A stretch of DNA of 33,455 nt from Candidatus Argoarchaeum ethanivorans (GCA_905067555.1 CAJHIS010000008.1:1-33455), one strand, 5' to 3'; shown: positions 7,711 through 16,826, counted from the first letter of the stretch. Notes: generated from the letters alone by a model not told the origin. A program made the numbers and translations.

Positions 7711-9366
7711 ATGGATTATATTAGAGCATTTTATAGTTTGGATAAAACACCTATAAAGTATATCACTCACTTTATGCTGCCTATAGTCGGTGGTGGGGTT
7801 GCAGTCGTACTTCTTTTGAGTTTTTTAATTCCACAGGCATTTGAAGGTATAACCTCTGTGTTATTGTATACCATCCCGGTTTACATCTTCATATTCACAC
7901 TAATTTACCCAATATTTATCTCAGAACGTAAAAAAATTGATATAGAAAAAAATATTCATTTTTTTATAACTCATATAGGTGCTCTCGCCACCTCTGATAT
8001 GCCAAGAAAAGACCTGTTCAAAACAATTTCAAAAAAACCTGAATATGGTGAGCTTGCAAAAGAGTGCGGCAAATTGTACATGATGATGGATACATGGCAC
8101 ATGAGCCTGGCAGAAGCTTGTCGTTTCTTATCCAAGCAAACACAAAGCAAAATTTTTTCAGATTTTTTAGAACGCTTTGCTCACGCCATGGAATCAGGAC
8201 AAAAGATGGAAGACTTCCTGGGTAGTGAACAGGATGTTGTTATGGTAAATTATGAAGTAATGTACCATGGAGCGCTATATGATCTCGATATGATGAAAGA
8301 AATTTTGGAATCTATCGTTATAACTCTGATTTTTATTATTTCATTTGCAGTTATCATGCCTTTTCTAACGGGCCAGGACATTGTTCAGCTACTGAGCATA
8401 TCTCTTTTCATATTCACCACTGCTGAGATAATGATAGCCTACTTTATGAAAAGTAAGGTTCCACATGATAATATATGGCATTCTCTAAACATGAAAACTG
8501 ACGTTGAGAAGAAGTTTAAACTTTTTTTAATAATCTCTGTGGTTGGTTGTATTATTATTTTTATATTAGTACTATCGGTGGGAAAAACCCTTCCTTTACC
8601 TCTGAAAGCCGCATTATCTTTTACACCTCTTATCATTGCTGGTTTTTTTGTCCGCAAAGAGGAGGTATTAATCAAATGCAGAGATGAGGACTATGCTGAA
8701 TTCATACGCTCACTTGGAAGCTCTGCTGATACGAGGGGGGGGATAATAGAAAAAGCTTTGATGTATATTACTTTACACGATTTTGGGACGCTGAGCAAAA
8801 ATATACGCAACCTTTACAAAAGGCTCAGGACTCGCATTGATAAGCTGGCATCATGGCAACACTTTGAAGCAGAATGTGGTAGCAATCTAATACAGCGCTT
8901 CAGTGAGATGTTTGTAGAATCCCTGAATGTGGGAGGTAAACCTCTTCCTATCAGCAAGATTATAAGCAAGAATTTCGGTAAAATACAGGCACTTAGAAAG
9001 CAGCGCTATCAGAACACCTCCAGTTTCATAGGAATAATGTATGGTCTGCAGGCTGGTATAGCGTTTTCTGTTTACATTTCTTTTGGGGTGGTAAAGATGA
9101 TGAATAATCTCTTTATTAGTATAGATGTGCCTGAAGAAATCACATCATCTCTTCTCTACACTTTTGAACCTTCTGAAATCAATATTATACCTTTTATGCT
9201 TTTGGCAGTGCTTATAGCACACGCCTTGATTTCTGCCGTTTTAATACGAATAGCAGACGGTGGACGTATGCTTAATACGTTGATTCATTTTGTAGGTATA
9301 GTCTGGGTTGGCGCTCTTACTGCTATTGTGGTAGAAAAGATGCTGGCTTCGCTTCTTCCAGGTTAA
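7711..9366 (+). CDS. flaJ: Archaellum membrane platform protein FlaJ
   Basis: 551-residue polytopic membrane protein, the anchor on which FlaI turns. It shows the FlaJ plan: two N-terminal membrane helices, a basic cytoplasmic domain (around residues 75-190), a set of helices (~195-310), a second cytoplasmic domain (~315-430, including RSLGSSADTRGGIIEKAL) and C-terminal helices. Last gene of the archaellum operon. The start ATG follows TGAGG at the flaI stop. No clear terminator is seen in the 93-bp gap to the next gene. Confidence 0.94.
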   Translation: MDYIRAFYSLDKTPIKYITHFMLPIVGGGVAVVLLLSFLIPQAFEGITSVLLYTIPVYIFIFTLIYPIFISERKKIDIEKNIHFFITHIGALATSDMPRKDLFKTISKKPEYGELAKECGKLYMMMDTWHMSLAEACRFLSKQTQSKIFSDFLERFAHAMESGQKMEDFLGSEQDVVMVNYEVMYHGALYDLDMMKEILESIVITLIFIISFAVIMPFLTGQDIVQLLSISLFIFTTAEIMIAYFMKSKVPHDNIWHSLNMKTDVEKKFKLFLIISVVGCIIIFILVLSVGKTLPLPLKAALSFTPLIIAGFFVRKEEVLIKCRDEDYAEFIRSLGSSADTRGGIIEKALMYITLHDFGTLSKNIRNLYKRLRTRIDKLASWQHFEAECGSNLIQRFSEMFVESLNVGGKPLPISKIISKNFGKIQALRKQRYQNTSSFIGIMYGLQAGIAFSVYISFGVVKMMNNLFISIDVPEEITSSLLYTFEPSEINIIPFMLLAVLIAHALISAVLIRIADGGRMLNTLIHFVGIVWVGALTAIVVEKMLASLLPG

Positions 9367-9384
9367 TTCATTATGATTACATAA

Positions 9385-9394
9385 ACTATATATG
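9385..9394 (+). promoter_or_regulatory. TATA box before the winged-helix regulator
   Basis: ACTATATATG lies about 66 bp before the ATG at 9460 and could give the regulator/methyltransferase pair its own promoter. It could equally be read through from flaJ. Confidence 0.4.
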
Positions 9395-9459
9395 TGATGG
9401 TGAAAGATGAAAGAAATATTAAAAAAGACATAATAAGAAGGATATAGGTAAAAATAGCG

Positions 9460-9777
9460 ATGAATTCTTTTATTTATCATGACCCTATTATCACTCGCTC
9501 CTTAAGGAAGAGCAGAGTGAGAATACAGATACTTTCACATCTATTCAAGATTTATCCTAAGATGTCTTATCCTAACGAAATTGCGCGCAGGGCGGGGGTT
9601 GCCCCATCAAATGTACTCGGTGGACTTCGTGGAATGGGCAACAGGTATAACGGTAACAGCTCATTGGTGGAGATGGGGCTTGTAGAGGTTATAGAAACAA
9701 ACGGCGATGCCTTCTACAAATTAACTGAACTTGGGAAAGAAATCTGTGAATATATGAATACAGAAAAATGCTTATGA
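9460..9777 (+). CDS. Winged-helix transcriptional regulator (EarA-like)
   Basis: 105-residue DNA-binding protein. It opens with FIYHDPIITRSLRKSRVRIQ, a pattern common to a euryarchaeal family of small winged-helix proteins, then a helix-turn-helix (YPNEIARRAGVAPSNVLGGLRG) and a wing ending in FYKLTELGKEI. The family resembles EarA, the archaellum activator of Methanococcus, and the gene lies directly after flaJ, so control of the archaellin promoters is a reasonable inference. Its stop overlaps the next start (ATGA at 9774), coupling it to a methyltransferase. HTH assignment is secure; the EarA role is tentative. Confidence 0.75.
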   Translation: MNSFIYHDPIITRSLRKSRVRIQILSHLFKIYPKMSYPNEIARRAGVAPSNVLGGLRGMGNRYNGNSSLVEMGLVEVIETNGDAFYKLTELGKEICEYMNTEKCL

Positions 9778-10742
9778 CTGTGGATGAACTTAAAAAAGCA
9801 GTAAGATTTGCTTATTCAGCACTATTAGGAAATCTTATTGTGCTGGGCACTTCAGCCAATATTTTCAGTGCCATTAATGATGGAATAAACAGCACAGACA
9901 GGATTGCAACAAAGTATAACTACAGAAATAAGGAAATCCTTGAAAAATATCTGGATACCTTGGTGAAATATCACATATTAGAAGAAGAAAATGGAGAATA
10001 TATTTTAACTGGATCTTTTTTAAACAAAATCGATAATGAAGAGCTTAAGATATCAAAAATAACCGAAGATTTCACCACCTACGCATCTGCTTTAATGAGA
10101 TTTTTCAATCACTATCTGATAGATAGAAATCACCCCTATGTAACAACAAGCTTCATAAATGACTCTGATGTGTGGGGCTTATGGCTCGAAAACAGGTGGT
10201 TCAAGCTTTCAAGGGAAGTTATTGCAAGTGAGTGTAAAATAGGTAAAGGCGAAGCTCTCCTTGATGTGGGATGTGGTTCAAGCTCTCCCGTATACTATGG
10301 CAAGCTCGTAGGACCATATGGTAGGGTATTGGGGATAGATAAGTCAGAAGGCTTGATAGATGTTGCAGAAAAGCGCATTAAAAAATTGGGATACGGTTGG
10401 ATATCTGTAAAAAAAAGCAATATCGAACAATCATGCATATTTAAAGAAAAATACGACATAGCTGTTCTCGCCGATCTACTTCAGTACGTTAGAAATATAA
10501 AAAAGGTTTTATGCACCATTGACACGGCGATTAAAAGGAATGGAAAAATAATAATATTTACTCCTTGCTTTGCAGACTCTAAAGAAGAGTACGTCCCTAT
10601 GATGGAATTCATTAATGCGCATGTGAAAGATTACGTGAATAACGTTTCAAGAGAAGAAGTGGAAAAAGAGCTGGGCCGTCTTGGCTATGAAGTACAGGAA
10701 GTAAGTGAAAAGAGCATGTTGCTAATGGCACAGAAATTATAA
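9774..10742 (+). CDS. SAM-dependent methyltransferase with N-terminal dimerisation domain
   Basis: Class I methyltransferase, 322 residues. The first ~95 residues form a winged-helix-like dimerisation domain (IFSAINDG, then TDRIATKYNYRNKEILEKYL), as in O-methyltransferases. The Rossmann domain carries motif I LLDVGCGSS at about 162-170 and the acidic end of strand two, VLGIDKS. The substrate is unknown. The ATG at 9774 forms an ATGA overlap with the regulator's stop; an in-frame ATG at 9768 is the alternative. Being co-translated with an archaellum-adjacent regulator, it might modify a signalling or surface component, but nothing in the sequence proves this. Confidence 0.8.
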   Translation: MTVDELKKAVRFAYSALLGNLIVLGTSANIFSAINDGINSTDRIATKYNYRNKEILEKYLDTLVKYHILEEENGEYILTGSFLNKIDNEELKISKITEDFTTYASALMRFFNHYLIDRNHPYVTTSFINDSDVWGLWLENRWFKLSREVIASECKIGKGEALLDVGCGSSSPVYYGKLVGPYGRVLGIDKSEGLIDVAEKRIKKLGYGWISVKKSNIEQSCIFKEKYDIAVLADLLQYVRNIKKVLCTIDTAIKRNGKIIIFTPCFADSKEEYVPMMEFINAHVKDYVNNVSREEVEKELGRLGYEVQEVSEKSMLLMAQKL

Positions 10743-11158
10743 CATCAACCCCCAAATCACTTAAAGGACGTGTTCAAGCTAAAGTTTTTCCTCCAGATCC
10801 CTACTGTCCTTCCAGCCATCTTTTGACCCATTATTCTATTTTGTATATAGGACATATGTCAATATAAAAGTATTAATTTTTATTTAATTACTCTATCCTG
10901 CAGCTCTGCTGCATCCGGAACAAGTCCTGTGGCGAGCTTTTTTAAGCTGGGAAATGGTGGACGGGTTAGCAGGTGTGTAGACAATATTGAAACAGAGCTG
11001 GACTATTCAAGATTCTCATCCGTGTTTTAATATGTTTTAATGTTGGTGATGTGTTCGTTAGATTTATATGTTGCCTGGTTGTTTTATAAATATGTGGCAG
11101 AGCGTAAGAAGTGGTATATTGGTTTTGATGTTTGCTGCAATAAAAAGGTGATGCTCTA
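10743..11158 (+). other. 416-bp intergenic region with promoter for HMG-CoA synthase
   Basis: No gene is recognisable. A TATA box TTTATAAATA (11083-11092) lies 67 bp before the TTG start of the next gene, and a second AT-rich box (GATTTATATG) is at 11061. AAAGTATTAATTTTTATTTAATT near 10867-10889 could be terminator-like or another promoter. On the reverse strand, a short frame around 10770-10835 reads somewhat like a fragment of a mobile-element protein, but it is too short to assign. Confidence 0.5.
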
Positions 11159-12202
11159 TTGACTAATATTGGAATCGTATCCTACGGTGCATACATACCA
11201 AGATATCGAATCAAGATTGAAGAGATTGCAAAGATATGGGGTGATTCTCCTGATGCGATTAAAAATGGATTAAAAGTGTATGAAAAGTCAGTGCCGGATA
11301 TCGACGAAGATACTGCAACCATGGCAGTGGAGGCAGCAAGAAACGCGGTAAAAAGAAAAAACATAGACACAACACGCATCGAGGCTATATACACCGGTTC
11401 GGAAAGTCATCCTTATGCGGTTAAGCCTACAAGCACAATCATTGCAGAAGCAATTAGTGCATCACCTATACTTACAGCAGCAGACGTTGAATTTGCCTGT
11501 AAAGCTGGTACCGCGGCAATGCAGATGTGCATGGGGCTGGTAAAATCAGAAATGATAGACCTCGGGCTTGCCATTGGGTCTGACGTGGCACAGGGTGCAC
11601 CGGGAGATGCCCTGGAATACACGGCAGCAGCGGGGGCAGTTGCATACGTCATCGGTAGAGATGAGCTTGCAGCAGAGATCGAAGAGACCTACTCAGTTAC
11701 AACCGATACTCCGGACTTCTGGAGACGAGAAGGCATGCCATACCCGGAACATGGCGGACGATTTACAGGTGAGCCAGGCTATTTCAAACATGTAACTTTG
11801 GCAGCAAGAGGGTTGATGGAAAAAACGAACACAGCACCAGAAGATTATGATTATGCAGTATTTCACCAGCCAAATGGCAAATTTCCATTCAGGGTTGCAT
11901 CCATACTTGGCTTTACAACGAAACAGCTAAAACCAGGATATGTGGTACCATATCTTGGAAATACCTATTCAGGGTCTGCGATGATGGGGCTTGCAGCCAC
12001 GCTTGATGTTGCAAAAACCGGAGAGCGAATCTTTGTAACCTCTTTTGGTTCTGGTGCAGGAAGCGATGCTTTTAGTATCACGGTGTGTGATTGCATCGAG
12101 GAAATCAGAAACAAAGCACCAACAGTACAGCATCTGCTTGAAAATCCGTTATATCTTAGTTATGGCATGTATGCAAAACACAAAAGAAAAATAAAGGTGT
12201 AA
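11159..12202 (+). CDS. Hydroxymethylglutaryl-CoA synthase, archaeal type
   Basis: Condenses acetoacetyl-CoA with acetyl-CoA to HMG-CoA, the second step of the archaeal mevalonate route to membrane lipids. At 347 residues the length is typical. Catalytic residues are visible: Glu82 in [13 protein letters not shown], Cys114 in [12 protein letters not shown] and His236 in [11 protein letters not shown]. The start is TTG at 11159, supported by GGTGAT 6 nt upstream and by the conserved beginning ([17 protein letters not shown]). Thiolase starts 2 nt after its stop and DUF35 follows, the gene trio whose products form a channelling complex in methanogens. Confidence 0.95.
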   Translation: MTNIGIVSYGAYIPRYRIKIEEIAKIWGDSPDAIKNGLKVYEKSVPDIDEDTATMAVEAARNAVKRKNIDTTRIEAIYTGSESHPYAVKPTSTIIAEAISASPILTAADVEFACKAGTAAMQMCMGLVKSEMIDLGLAIGSDVAQGAPGDALEYTAAAGAVAYVIGRDELAAEIEETYSVTTDTPDFWRREGMPYPEHGGRFTGEPGYFKHVTLAARGLMEKTNTAPEDYDYAVFHQPNGKFPFRVASILGFTTKQLKPGYVVPYLGNTYSGSAMMGLAATLDVAKTGERIFVTSFGSGAGSDAFSITVCDCIEEIRNKAPTVQHLLENPLYLSYGMYAKHKRKIKV

Positions 12203-12204
12203 TA

Positions 12205-13368
12205 ATGAGAGACGTTGCAATAATCGGAATCGGCTGCACAAACTTTGGAGAACTCTGGGACAAATCATTCCGTGATATCTTTGTTGAAGCAGGTGTTATG
12301 GCTATAGAAGATGCAGGTGTGCAGGGTGAAGAGATAGACGCCATCTATCTTGGAAATATGAGCGCTGGCAGATTCATAGAACAGGAACATTTAGCATCAC
12401 TGGCAGCAGACTACGCAGGACTTGCGTCAATTAACATACCCTCAACCAGAGTTGAAGCTGCCTGTGCTTCTGGAGGACTTGCTTTGAGACAGGCTGTTCT
12501 TGCAGTAGCATCAGGCTACCATGACATAGTAATTGCAGGCGGTGCAGAAAAAATGACTGATGTTGACACTGATGCTACAACCGACGTGCTCGCGGCGGCA
12601 GCAGACCGTGAATGGGAAGGAATCATGGGCGCAACATTCCCAAGTATATACGCGATGATTGCACGGCTTCACATGCACAAATATGGCACCACAAGCGAAC
12701 AACTTGCAGCAGTTGCAGTCAAGAACCACTACAACGCGTCCATGAATTCCCGTGCTCAATACCAAAGTCCGGTAAGCATTGAAAATGTACTGAACTCTTC
12801 TCTAATCGCAGATCCCCTTCACCTGCTTGACTGTTCGCCAATAACAGACGGAGCAGCAGCCGTAATAGTCGCACCGGCAGAGATTGCAAAACAATACACC
12901 GATACTCCTATACATATTCTTGCATCTACACAGACAAGCAGCACCATCGCACTACATGATCGTAAAGATATTACAACACTTGATTCTACTGTTGTAGCAG
13001 CAAACAAAGCATTTAACACAGCAAAACTTACCCCAGGCGACATTGACATTGCAGAGGTCCATGACTGCTTTACCATCGCAGAAATCCTTGCCATCGAGGA
13101 TATAGGTTTTTTCAAGAAGGGTGAAGGTGGCAAAGCAACAGAAGACGGGCTCACAGCCATTGGTGCGGAAATACCAGTAAATGCATCTGGTGGACTAAAA
13201 GCCTGTGGACACCCTGTAGGCGCAACAGGCATCAAACAAGCAGTAGAGATTGCAGAACAACTGCGCGGCGAAGCTGGCAGACGACAGGTGGAAGGGGCAG
13301 AGATTGGACTTATTCACAATGTTGGAGGCTCAGGCGGAACCGCGGTTATACACATACTTTCAACTTGA
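12205..13368 (+). CDS. Acetyl-CoA acetyltransferase (archaeal thiolase)
   Basis: 387-residue SCP2-type thiolase that makes acetoacetyl-CoA and hands it to HMG-CoA synthase. The nucleophile is Cys87 in VEAACASGG; the C-terminal active-site elements are [14 protein letters not shown] (His336) and IHNVGGSGG. It is separated from HMG-CoA synthase by 2 nt, and DUF35 follows after a 193-bp gap filled with hairpin repeats. In Methanothermococcus the three proteins form one complex sharing a CoA-binding site, which is expected to hold here. Confidence 0.94.
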   Translation: MRDVAIIGIGCTNFGELWDKSFRDIFVEAGVMAIEDAGVQGEEIDAIYLGNMSAGRFIEQEHLASLAADYAGLASINIPSTRVEAACASGGLALRQAVLAVASGYHDIVIAGGAEKMTDVDTDATTDVLAAAADREWEGIMGATFPSIYAMIARLHMHKYGTTSEQLAAVAVKNHYNASMNSRAQYQSPVSIENVLNSSLIADPLHLLDCSPITDGAAAVIVAPAEIAKQYTDTPIHILASTQTSSTIALHDRKDITTLDSTVVAANKAFNTAKLTPGDIDIAEVHDCFTIAEILAIEDIGFFKKGEGGKATEDGLTAIGAEIPVNASGGLKACGHPVGATGIKQAVEIAEQLRGEAGRRQVEGAEIGLIHNVGGSGGTAVIHILST

Positions 13369-13380
13369 TTGCTTGACGCA

Positions 13381-13549
13381 CTCGATTACTGCATAATCGA
13401 GAATTAAAGGATACAATTAAGAGTTGTAATTAAGATTCGTTATTTTCTGCACAACGAAGTTGTGCAGTGCTTGCGCACTTGATTACTAACGCAATCAAGA
13501 ATTATTTCCGCACACGTAGTGTGTGGTTCTGCACAACGAAGTTGTGCAG
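13381..13549 (+). repeat. Hairpin repeat cluster between thiolase and DUF35 genes
   Basis: Five palindromes: 13381-13401 (CTCGATTA/TAATCGAG, loop CTGCA); 13447-13467 (CTGCACAAC/GTTGTGCAG, loop GAA); 13478-13499 (CTTGATTAC/GCAATCAAG, loop TAAC, one mismatch); 13508-13526 (CCGCACAC/GTGTGTGG, loop GTA); and 13529-13549 (a second exact copy of the CTGCACAAC hairpin). The last ends just before the ribosome-binding site of the next gene. Spacer ends such as GAATTA recur after several of them. Confidence 0.9.
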
Positions 13550-13561
13550 AGGTGAAAAAAT

Positions 13562-13951
13562 ATGGCAGTATCACGATTTTGGAGAAAACTCAGACACCGG
13601 TATAATCTCATAGGCACCCACTGTACCACGTGTAATACCTATTATTATCCACCAAGAAAGATGTGTCCACAATGTCGGCGAGATGGAAGGATCGAGGAAT
13701 GTAGGTTCAAAGGGAAAGGTGTGATTGTGACCTACACAGTAATTCATGCAGCACCAGAGAATAAGGCAGTACAAACACCTTATGTGCTTGGAATAGTGCA
13801 GCTTGATGAGGGTCCTCGTCTTACAAGCCAGATTGTATGCAAACCGGATGACGCTCGCATTGGGATGAGAGTACAATCAGTTTTTAGAAAACTTGGCGAA
13901 GATAGTGAACATGGCATGATCTACTATGGGACAAAATTCATAGAGGATTGA
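13562..13951 (+). CDS. DUF35 zinc-ribbon/OB-fold protein of the thiolase-HMGCS complex
   Basis: 129 residues with an N-terminal rubredoxin-like zinc ribbon (Cys21, Cys24, Cys35, Cys38 in CTTCNTYYYPPRKMCPQC) and a C-terminal OB-fold (GVIVTYTVIHAAPENK to YGTKFIED). In archaea this protein bridges thiolase and HMG-CoA synthase and helps pass acetoacetyl-CoA between them. GAGGTGA precedes the ATG. It is separated from the thiolase gene by hairpin repeats, which may influence its expression relative to the other two. Confidence 0.9.
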   Translation: MAVSRFWRKLRHRYNLIGTHCTTCNTYYYPPRKMCPQCRRDGRIEECRFKGKGVIVTYTVIHAAPENKAVQTPYVLGIVQLDEGPRLTSQIVCKPDDARIGMRVQSVFRKLGEDSEHGMIYYGTKFIED

Positions 13952-13965
13952 AGTTATTGCATGAG

Positions 13966-14012
13966 TTTTCATAGCCTCTGAAAATCACCATCAAAAGACT
14001 GGAATGATTTTC
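13966..14012 (+). promoter_or_regulatory. Two mutually exclusive hairpins in the Kae1 leader
   Basis: TTTTCA (13966-13971) can pair with TGAAAA (13979-13984). The same segment, as GAAAATCA (13980-13987), can instead pair with TGATTTTC (14005-14012), which ends one base before the ATG at 14014. The second structure would sequester the initiation region. This looks like a switchable leader; function is inference. Confidence 0.4.
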
Positions 14013-14013
14013 T

Positions 14014-15006
14014 ATGAAAGGTAACTATGTACTTGGAATCGAGGGTACTGCATGGAACTTAAGTGCAGCTATCGTGGATGAAAAAAACGTAATGATAGAA
14101 AAGACTGCAACCTACAAACCAAGAGCAGGTGGAATACATCCAAGAGAGGCAGCACAGCACCATGCAAGTCACATCACAGCACTACTGAAGAATGTGCTTT
14201 GTTATGCCTCAAAAAATAATATCACCCTTGACGCTGTAGCCTTTGCGCAGGGACCGGGTTTGGGACCGTGCCTTCGCACCACAGCAACCGCAGCCCGAGC
14301 CATCTCGTTAAGCTGCAACATTCCATTAATCGGAGTGAATCATTGTATTGCACACATTGAAGTTGGAATCTGGAAAACAGAGGCAGAAGATCCTGTAACC
14401 CTGTATGTGAGCGGTGCAAACTCACAGGTATTAGCATACCGGAAAAAAAAATATCGCATCTTTGGTGAAACCATGGATATCGGAATTGGGAACGCTCTTG
14501 ACAAATTCGCCCGTGCAGCAGGGCTTGTGCATCCTGGTGGACCACAGATAGAAAAACTTGCCAGAAGCGCGACACACTACATACCACTCCCTTACACTGT
14601 AAAAGGCATGGACTTCTCGTTTTCCGGACTAACCACCGCGTGTATGGAATCACTGAAAAATGGTGAACTGCTGCCAGATGTGTGTTATTCGTTTCAGGAG
14701 ACAGCTTTTGCCATGCTCGTTGAAGTTACGGAACGTGCAGTAGCCCACACTGGAAAAAAAGAAGTACTTCTCACTGGAGGTGTTGGTGCAAACAAACGCC
14801 TGGTTGGTATGCTCCAAACAATGTGTGATGAGCGTGGCATTAATTTTTATGCACCGGAAAAAAGATACATGGGGGATAACGGCACGATGATTGCGCATCT
14901 TGGTTACCTGCAATACGAGGCAGGAGATACAACACCAATAGAAAAATCTGCTGTGAATCCAAACTTTCGACCGGATGAAGTAACAATAACATGGAAGCAT
15001 CCGTGA
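14014..15006 (+). CDS. kae1: tRNA N6-threonylcarbamoyladenosine synthase subunit Kae1
   Basis: ASKHA-fold metalloprotein of the KEOPS complex, which transfers threonylcarbamoyl to A37 of ANN-decoding tRNAs. Seen here: GIEGTAWNLSAAIVD at the N-terminus, REAAQHHASHI, metal ligands His110 and His114 in NHCIAHIE, nucleotide-binding GNALDKFAR and HPGGPQIE, and Asp288 in MGDNG. At 330 residues it is Kae1 alone; the Bud32 kinase, fused to Kae1 in some methanogens, is absent and must be encoded elsewhere. The preceding 62-bp gap holds the possible hairpin switch. Confidence 0.95.
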   Translation: MKGNYVLGIEGTAWNLSAAIVDEKNVMIEKTATYKPRAGGIHPREAAQHHASHITALLKNVLCYASKNNITLDAVAFAQGPGLGPCLRTTATAARAISLSCNIPLIGVNHCIAHIEVGIWKTEAEDPVTLYVSGANSQVLAYRKKKYRIFGETMDIGIGNALDKFARAAGLVHPGGPQIEKLARSATHYIPLPYTVKGMDFSFSGLTTACMESLKNGELLPDVCYSFQETAFAMLVEVTERAVAHTGKKEVLLTGGVGANKRLVGMLQTMCDERGINFYAPEKRYMGDNGTMIAHLGYLQYEAGDTTPIEKSAVNPNFRPDEVTITWKHP

Positions 15007-15077
15007 CATCGACAATATGCATCTGTATGCAAGCAGAATCATTTCGAAGAGTATATGTGTTGTATGACTCATGCAAG

Positions 15078-15086
15078 TTTATATAG
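15078..15086 (+). promoter_or_regulatory. TATA box of ftr
   Basis: TTTATATAG lies 31 bp before the ftr ATG, implying a very short leader that just includes GGAG (15095). Confidence 0.65.
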
Positions 15087-15108
15087 ATTTTAATGGAGAA
15101 CTTTTGTT

Positions 15109-16002
15109 ATGAAACAGAATGGAATAGAAATCGAAGATACCTTTGCAGAAGCCTTTGGGATAAAAATAGCACGTGTACTGATAACCGGGGTAACGAAGCG
15201 ATGGGCACTTGTATCAGCAACAGAGGCTACAGGTTTTGGCACATCTGTAATCATGTGTCCATGTGAAGCTGGAATTGAAAAAGTGGTCGATGGAAGCCAG
15301 ACACCTGACGGCAGACCTGGTGTGTATATTCAACTGTGCACCTTCGGGTACAAAGCTCTGGAAGAACAGTTGCTCTCACGGATTGGTCAATGCGTACTTA
15401 CGGCACCTACAGCTGCCATGTTTAACGGCTTACCTGATGCTGAAAAACAGTTTGATACCGGTTTTAAACTCAAGTTCTTTGCCGACGGATATGAATCTGA
15501 AACAGAAATTAGCGGGCGCAAGACATATAAGATTCCTATGATGGAGGGCGACTTTATTGCAGAGCACAGCATCGGTGCAGTGGATGGTATAGCTGGTGGC
15601 AACTTCTTTATTCTTGCTGAAAATCAGATGGCAGCCCTTGCCGCTGCAGAATCAGCAGTTGATGTCATAAGTCTTATGGATGGGACAATAACACCTTTTC
15701 CGGGAGGTATTGTAGCAAGCGGATCAAAAACAGGTGCTAATAAATACAAGTTTATGAAAGCAACAACAAATCATCGCTATGCACCATCCTTAAAGGACAA
15801 AGTCCCTGATACGTTAATACCAAAGGATGTAAATGCGATATACGAACTTGTGATTAATGGCATAAACGAAGATGTGATAAAAGAAGCAATGAAAGCCGGG
15901 ATTGAAGCAGCTGTAATGGTTCCTGGTGTAAAGAAGATTACTGCTGGCAACTATGGCGGAAGTCTTGGCAAATATCGGATTAACCTGCACGATCTGTTCT
16001 AA
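15109..16002 (+). CDS. ftr: Formylmethanofuran:tetrahydromethanopterin formyltransferase
   Basis: Cytosolic enzyme that moves the formyl group between methanofuran and H4MPT, the second step of CO2 reduction to methane or the penultimate step in the reverse direction. At 297 residues it has the usual Ftr length and is recognisable throughout: the start EIEDTFAEAFGIKIARVLIT, the glycine-rich segment GAVDGIAGGNFFI, TPFPGGIVASGSKTGANKY, and the end GGSLGKYRINLHDLF. Monocistronic with a clear TATA box; hairpin repeats follow its stop. It is one of the strongest markers that the organism has the C1 methanogenesis pathway. Confidence 0.97.
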   Translation: MKQNGIEIEDTFAEAFGIKIARVLITGVTKRWALVSATEATGFGTSVIMCPCEAGIEKVVDGSQTPDGRPGVYIQLCTFGYKALEEQLLSRIGQCVLTAPTAAMFNGLPDAEKQFDTGFKLKFFADGYESETEISGRKTYKIPMMEGDFIAEHSIGAVDGIAGGNFFILAENQMAALAAAESAVDVISLMDGTITPFPGGIVASGSKTGANKYKFMKATTNHRYAPSLKDKVPDTLIPKDVNAIYELVINGINEDVIKEAMKAGIEAAVMVPGVKKITAGNYGGSLGKYRINLHDLF

Positions 16003-16019
16003 ACTCGATTGCTCCAGCA

Positions 16020-16136
16020 CTTGATTGCTATCGCAATCAAGAATTAAATGTTACCGGTTATTTTCTGCACAACGAAGTTGTGCAGTGCTTCGTAATCAAG
16101 AGTTAATCTTCGCTCACGTTGTGTGTAGAACACACA
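16020..16136 (+). repeat. Hairpin repeat cluster downstream of ftr
   Basis: 16020-16041 (CTTGATTGC/GCAATCAAG, loop TATC), 16065-16085 (CTGCACAAC/GTTGTGCAG, loop GAA) and 16120-16136 (TGTGTGT/ACACACA, loop AGA), with half-copies at 16003-16012 and 16090-16100. They lie between the convergent ftr and the reverse-strand methyltransferase, where they could also form transcription-termination structures. Confidence 0.85.
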
Positions 16137-16167
16137 CCACAGATTTAAGGTAGCATCTGTTTTATTG

Positions 16168-16725
16168 CTAACTCTTTTTTAAAATCACTGTTTTGTTAAG
16201 AATTATTTTCGGTCCTTCGACTGGCGTGAATCCGGAGTCTTGTGCCTTTCTGATAGTTTTCTTAAACATCCTCTTTGATACATGGAATGGCGGTTCTACT
16301 ATGAGCACTTGCCCTTTTGGATTAAGTAGTACTCTTATCTCATTAAAAAATTCTTCCTGGTTAGGAACTTCGTGTACCATATAGAAAGCCAGGACAAAAT
16401 CAATCTTCTCTGACACACCTATTTTGTTCTCTTCGCACTTATGCAGTGTGATGCGGTTCTCAAGCTCTGTTCCGTGAATCTTGTCCCCCAATTTATGAAG
16501 CATTCCTTCTTGTAAGTCAGAGGCGATTACCCGACCCGTTTTACCAACCAATTGAGCCATATCAATAGAAAAAAAGCCTGGACCACAACCAATATCCAAC
16601 ACTGTCATCCCCTCTTCAATATACGGCCCCAATATTTTTTGAGGGTTTTGAAACCATCTCCGAATTCTATTATCGAGATTGCCTGCTCTTTCGACTGGAC
16701 ACACGCGATTGGTTCTATTACTCAT
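16168..16725 (-). CDS. Class I SAM-dependent methyltransferase
   Basis: 185-residue protein of the UbiE/Methyltransf_11 type. Motif I VLDIGCGPG lies at residues ~42-50, followed by the acidic strand VIASDLQEG and the post-motif VLAFYMVHEVPNQEEF, and a late strand VLIVEPPFH. The substrate is unknown. The N-terminus RTNRVCPVERAGNLDNRIRR resembles a group of small archaeal and bacterial methyltransferases. A ribosome-binding site (AAGGAA) and a promoter with an inverted repeat lie upstream on the same strand. It is the only gene on this strand here and is convergent with ftr. Confidence 0.85.
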   Translation of the reverse strand: MSNRTNRVCPVERAGNLDNRIRRWFQNPQKILGPYIEEGMTVLDIGCGPGFFSIDMAQLVGKTGRVIASDLQEGMLHKLGDKIHGTELENRITLHKCEENKIGVSEKIDFVLAFYMVHEVPNQEEFFNEIRVLLNPKGQVLIVEPPFHVSKRMFKKTIRKAQDSGFTPVEGPKIILNKTVILKKS

Positions 16726-16780
16726 GATATATTTTTCCTTTTAATGGATAATGGTTAAGTTTGGAATGGAGATGAGATGC

Positions 16781-16826
16781 TCAAACATACCACATTATTA
16801 TTAGTCATGTTTGATTATATATAACA
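16781..16826 (-). promoter_or_regulatory. Promoter and inverted-repeat operator of the methyltransferase gene
   Basis: On the reverse strand a TATA box (TTATATATAATC, about 16812-16825) is followed by an inverted repeat with arms TCAAACAT (16781-16788) and ATGTTTGA (16807-16814). The right arm touches the TATA box. A repressor bound there would block initiation, so regulation by a dimeric factor is plausible. Confidence 0.5.

Noticed and set aside
10770-10835. Possible transposase fragment on the reverse strand
   Set aside because: The short translation (MAGRTVGIWRKNF...) is suggestive but too short to distinguish from chance.
12819-13235. Long reverse-strand frame opposite the thiolase gene
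   Set aside because: It lies wholly within a clearly conserved gene and has no domain or initiation signal; codon-shadow effect.
14222-15072. Reverse-strand frames opposite kae1
   Set aside because: Antisense shadows of a conserved gene without recognisable features.
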